NCBI RefSeq assembly: GCF_032854445.1
Contig: NC_088305.1
Span: forward strand, 21,368,955 to 21,432,954
DNA length: 64,000 bases
Direction of reading: 5' to 3'
From: Liolophura sinensis
Lineage: Eukaryota; Mollusca; Polyplacophora; Chitonida; Chitonidae
Position numbers and translations under genes: made by a program. Under the pieces are notes generated by a model, which was not told the origin of the DNA, did no database searches, and saw only the letters and a program-made list of their open reading frames with translations. Within the stretch, counting starts at the first letter, position 1. Each line of letters opens with the position of its first letter. Below are positions 61,967-64,000 of the stretch, in pieces.

Positions 61967-62750
61967 CTACAACAACAAGGTTTTTCCACAAGTCATGTGA
62001 CAGGGCTATCAAACATCAGCAGTTAGAGCACAGACAAAGCAGATTTTGTACAAACTCATTTGCCAAGACTTTCCATGCATTATTTATTTTTCTACCAATA
62101 TCGTTTCAAAACAGTTCATTTAAAAAAAAACCAAAACGAAGAACTGTGGTAGAAAAGCAGTTATTAAGAACAGGGATATTTTCAGAGTGTTGCCAGCTGA
62201 ACGCAGAAATATGGCACTGTCCGAGAGACCCTCTAAGGAGACTAATTATTTCAGGTAGGCAAGATAACCATGTAAATTATAAGGGTAATAACCTTCATAC
62301 CTGCCGATGATCACATCGGTGACATGAGCGTACATGTATACACTGAACAAGTAAAATTAGGGCATTTAGCTTCCTATTTTATTCCATCTGAAAACAGAAC
62401 TAACCCTACTTTATTCATTGAGAGGACAACCCTCACATTTCACTTGGTCGTCTTATTTCCCCATACAAGAAGTTCCAGTGTGGTGTCACTTGCTAAATTA
62501 TTTCAAATTAGAATTGCACCATCCTGCATATGACTGGTCAGATTGAGATTGCAAAGACAGTCTTATAGCCAATGAAATGAATGTCCTACTTGGTTGGGTT
62601 TTTTCTTTTTTTGTTAGTATGGCTGATTTCTTACATTAAAACTGTTTTTTAATGAATTTGTGTCAACAAATGAACAGAAATCTACCTACAGCAAACAACC
62701 CAAAATTACACTCCAAAAATTATTAATCATTTGTAGAGGCAAAAAAAAGC

Positions 62751-63543
62751 TAATACCTCAACCTCTTCGCATATGAAAGAAGCAACTTTTAGTGCAATTT
62801 ATGCACATTTTTTTTCTTCTTCTTTCACCAATCAGAAGACAATATCTGTGATATCTGAATAATAGGCTATATCTAATACATTTACTCTCCTATGTTTTAA
62901 CCACTCCCACTTATTCACCTCATGCATTCAAATCTATTTTATTCAAAGTGTGTTGTAAAATAGAAATAAAAATTTGTCCATATGTCCTTAAAATGTGTCT
63001 CTTTTACTATATTTGTAATATATTTTTCTACTTTATAGTACTCTCACAATTTATTAAAAAAGTAACCTGAACAGCCTGGTTCATTTTTCTACAATTAAAA
63101 ACATATTTCTTCGCCAGTATTGTTAATATATTAAGAGCAGGTTGACCCTTTCCCGATCCTAAAATAATTTTTTCACCTGTTAAGATAAGTTAAGATAACT
63201 ATCGTTTATCCATTCTTCAAATTTTCCAAAAATTCTTCACAGTCAGACATTCCAGAGATGGATGTTCAAGTGTTCCTTTGGTGGTTTTACACATTTCACA
63301 AGCACTGTCATCTTACGTCATTTTGTAGAGAAATGATCTTGTTCGTATTATTCTATGTAATAATTTGTATTGAAATTTATCCATATTTTAATATAATTAG
63401 TTTTTAGAAACAAAACTACACTGGTTGAATTGATCAATTTCAGGGTTTCAAGAAAAATATAATTTCATCAGTCTACACAGAATAATGCTTTCAGAATTTG
63501 CTAGAATAAACAACATGCAAAACTGTGAAAAGGTTGAAAATTC
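62751..63543 (+). mobile_element. MITE-205, copy 5, split by an insertion
   Basis: The left part is 62751-62812 (TAATACCTCAACCTCTTCGC to AATTTATGCACAT). The right part is about 63395-63543 (TTTTTAGAAACAAAACTACA to GTGAAAAGGTTGAAAATTCT). The middle is foreign (next entry). Confidence 0.85.
62815..63390 (-). pseudogene. Decayed non-LTR retrotransposon (LINE) 3' fragment
   Basis: The minus strand near 63210-63375 reads KFQYKLLHRIIRTRSFLYK, then a zinc-knuckle-like CEMCKTTKGTLEHPSLEC and VKNFW. This is the C-terminal arrangement (C..C...ET.EHL...C......FW) of LINE open reading frame 2 proteins. Further on, GQPALNILTILAKKYVFNCR fits the following helix. In-frame stops and frameshifts show it is dead. 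Start and end are approximate. Confidence 0.75.
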
Positions 63544-63592
63544 TAATACAAATCTACTAAAAAGGCGTGGAACGTTGCCAAGCTGGCCTCCA

Positions 63593-64000
63593 AACTCAAC
63601 CCAGCCTACTCATACCACAATCTGACTTCACTACCTGCAGATGTCACAAACAAGCCTAGTGATACCACAATCTGACTGCACTACCTGCAGATGTCACAAA
63701 CAAGCCTACTCATACCACAATCTGACATCACTACCTGCAGATGCAACAAACAAGCATAGTGATACCACAATCTGACTTCACTACCTGCAGATGTCACAAA
63801 CAAGCCTAGTCATACCACAATCTGACATCACTACCTGCAGATGACACAAACAAGCCTAGTCATACCACAATCTGACTTCACTACCTGCAGATGTCACAAA
63901 CAAGCCTAGTGATACCACAATCTGACTGCACTACCTGCAGATGTCACAAACAAGCCTAGTGATACCACAATCTGACTGCACTACCTGCAGATGTCACAAA
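63593..64000. repeat. 50-bp tandem array, runs off the window
   Basis: CTGACTTCACTACCTGCAGA + TGTCACAAACAAGCCTAGTG + ATACCACAAT, about eight copies visible and continuing past 64000. Confidence 0.95.

Overview
This is eukaryotic, animal-type DNA: one long intron-rich gene, AT-rich introns, many tRNA-derived SINEs, small inverted-repeat transposons and a heavy load of minisatellites. The SINE families, and the frequent TACATGTA-type words, look like those of marine lophotrochozoans, most likely a mollusc. That taxonomic guess is inference from repeat style, not from a marker gene.

The window is dominated by the 3' part of a single minus-strand gene encoding a dynein heavy chain, most probably the divergent DNHD1 type (dynein heavy chain domain-containing protein 1). 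I could place 31 exons from 61966 (5') down to the stop codon at 1707-1709. Every junction has an AG acceptor and a GT donor (one is GC). All 30 junctions join in phase, giving one open frame of 6462 nt (2153 codons plus stop). In order the exons encode the end of the AAA3/AAA4 linker, AAA4 with a degenerate Walker A and B, stalk coiled coil 1, the microtubule-binding domain, coiled coil 2, AAA5 with a Ser/acid-rich insert of about 130 residues, AAA6 and the C-terminal domain. The 5' half of the gene (tail, linker, AAA1-AAA3) lies beyond 64000.

Layout: 1-1706 is 3' flank or UTR with a 95-bp tandem array; 1707-2084 is the last exon. 2085-25203 is one intron of about 23 kb holding several arrays, SINEs, inverted-repeat elements and a 200-N gap. 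The sequence before the gap (about 6555-11659) is repeated almost exactly after it (about 11913-16305), so this is probably an unmerged contig overlap or haplotype duplication rather than biology. 25204-61966 holds exons 30 to 1 with introns of 0.1-4 kb, many of them filled by minisatellites. 61967-64000 is intron with a MITE split by a dead LINE fragment, then a 50-bp array that runs off the window.

The most unusual features are two minisatellites made from exon-intron junctions of the gene itself. The 3' end and splice donor of exon 26 occur nine times at 117/106-bp spacing, and the acceptor and 5' end of exon 29 are repeated at 90-bp spacing. Others are a 48-bp, roughly 20-copy array that appears to have grown from the body of a tRNA-derived SINE, and a roughly 205-bp inverted-repeat element present five times.
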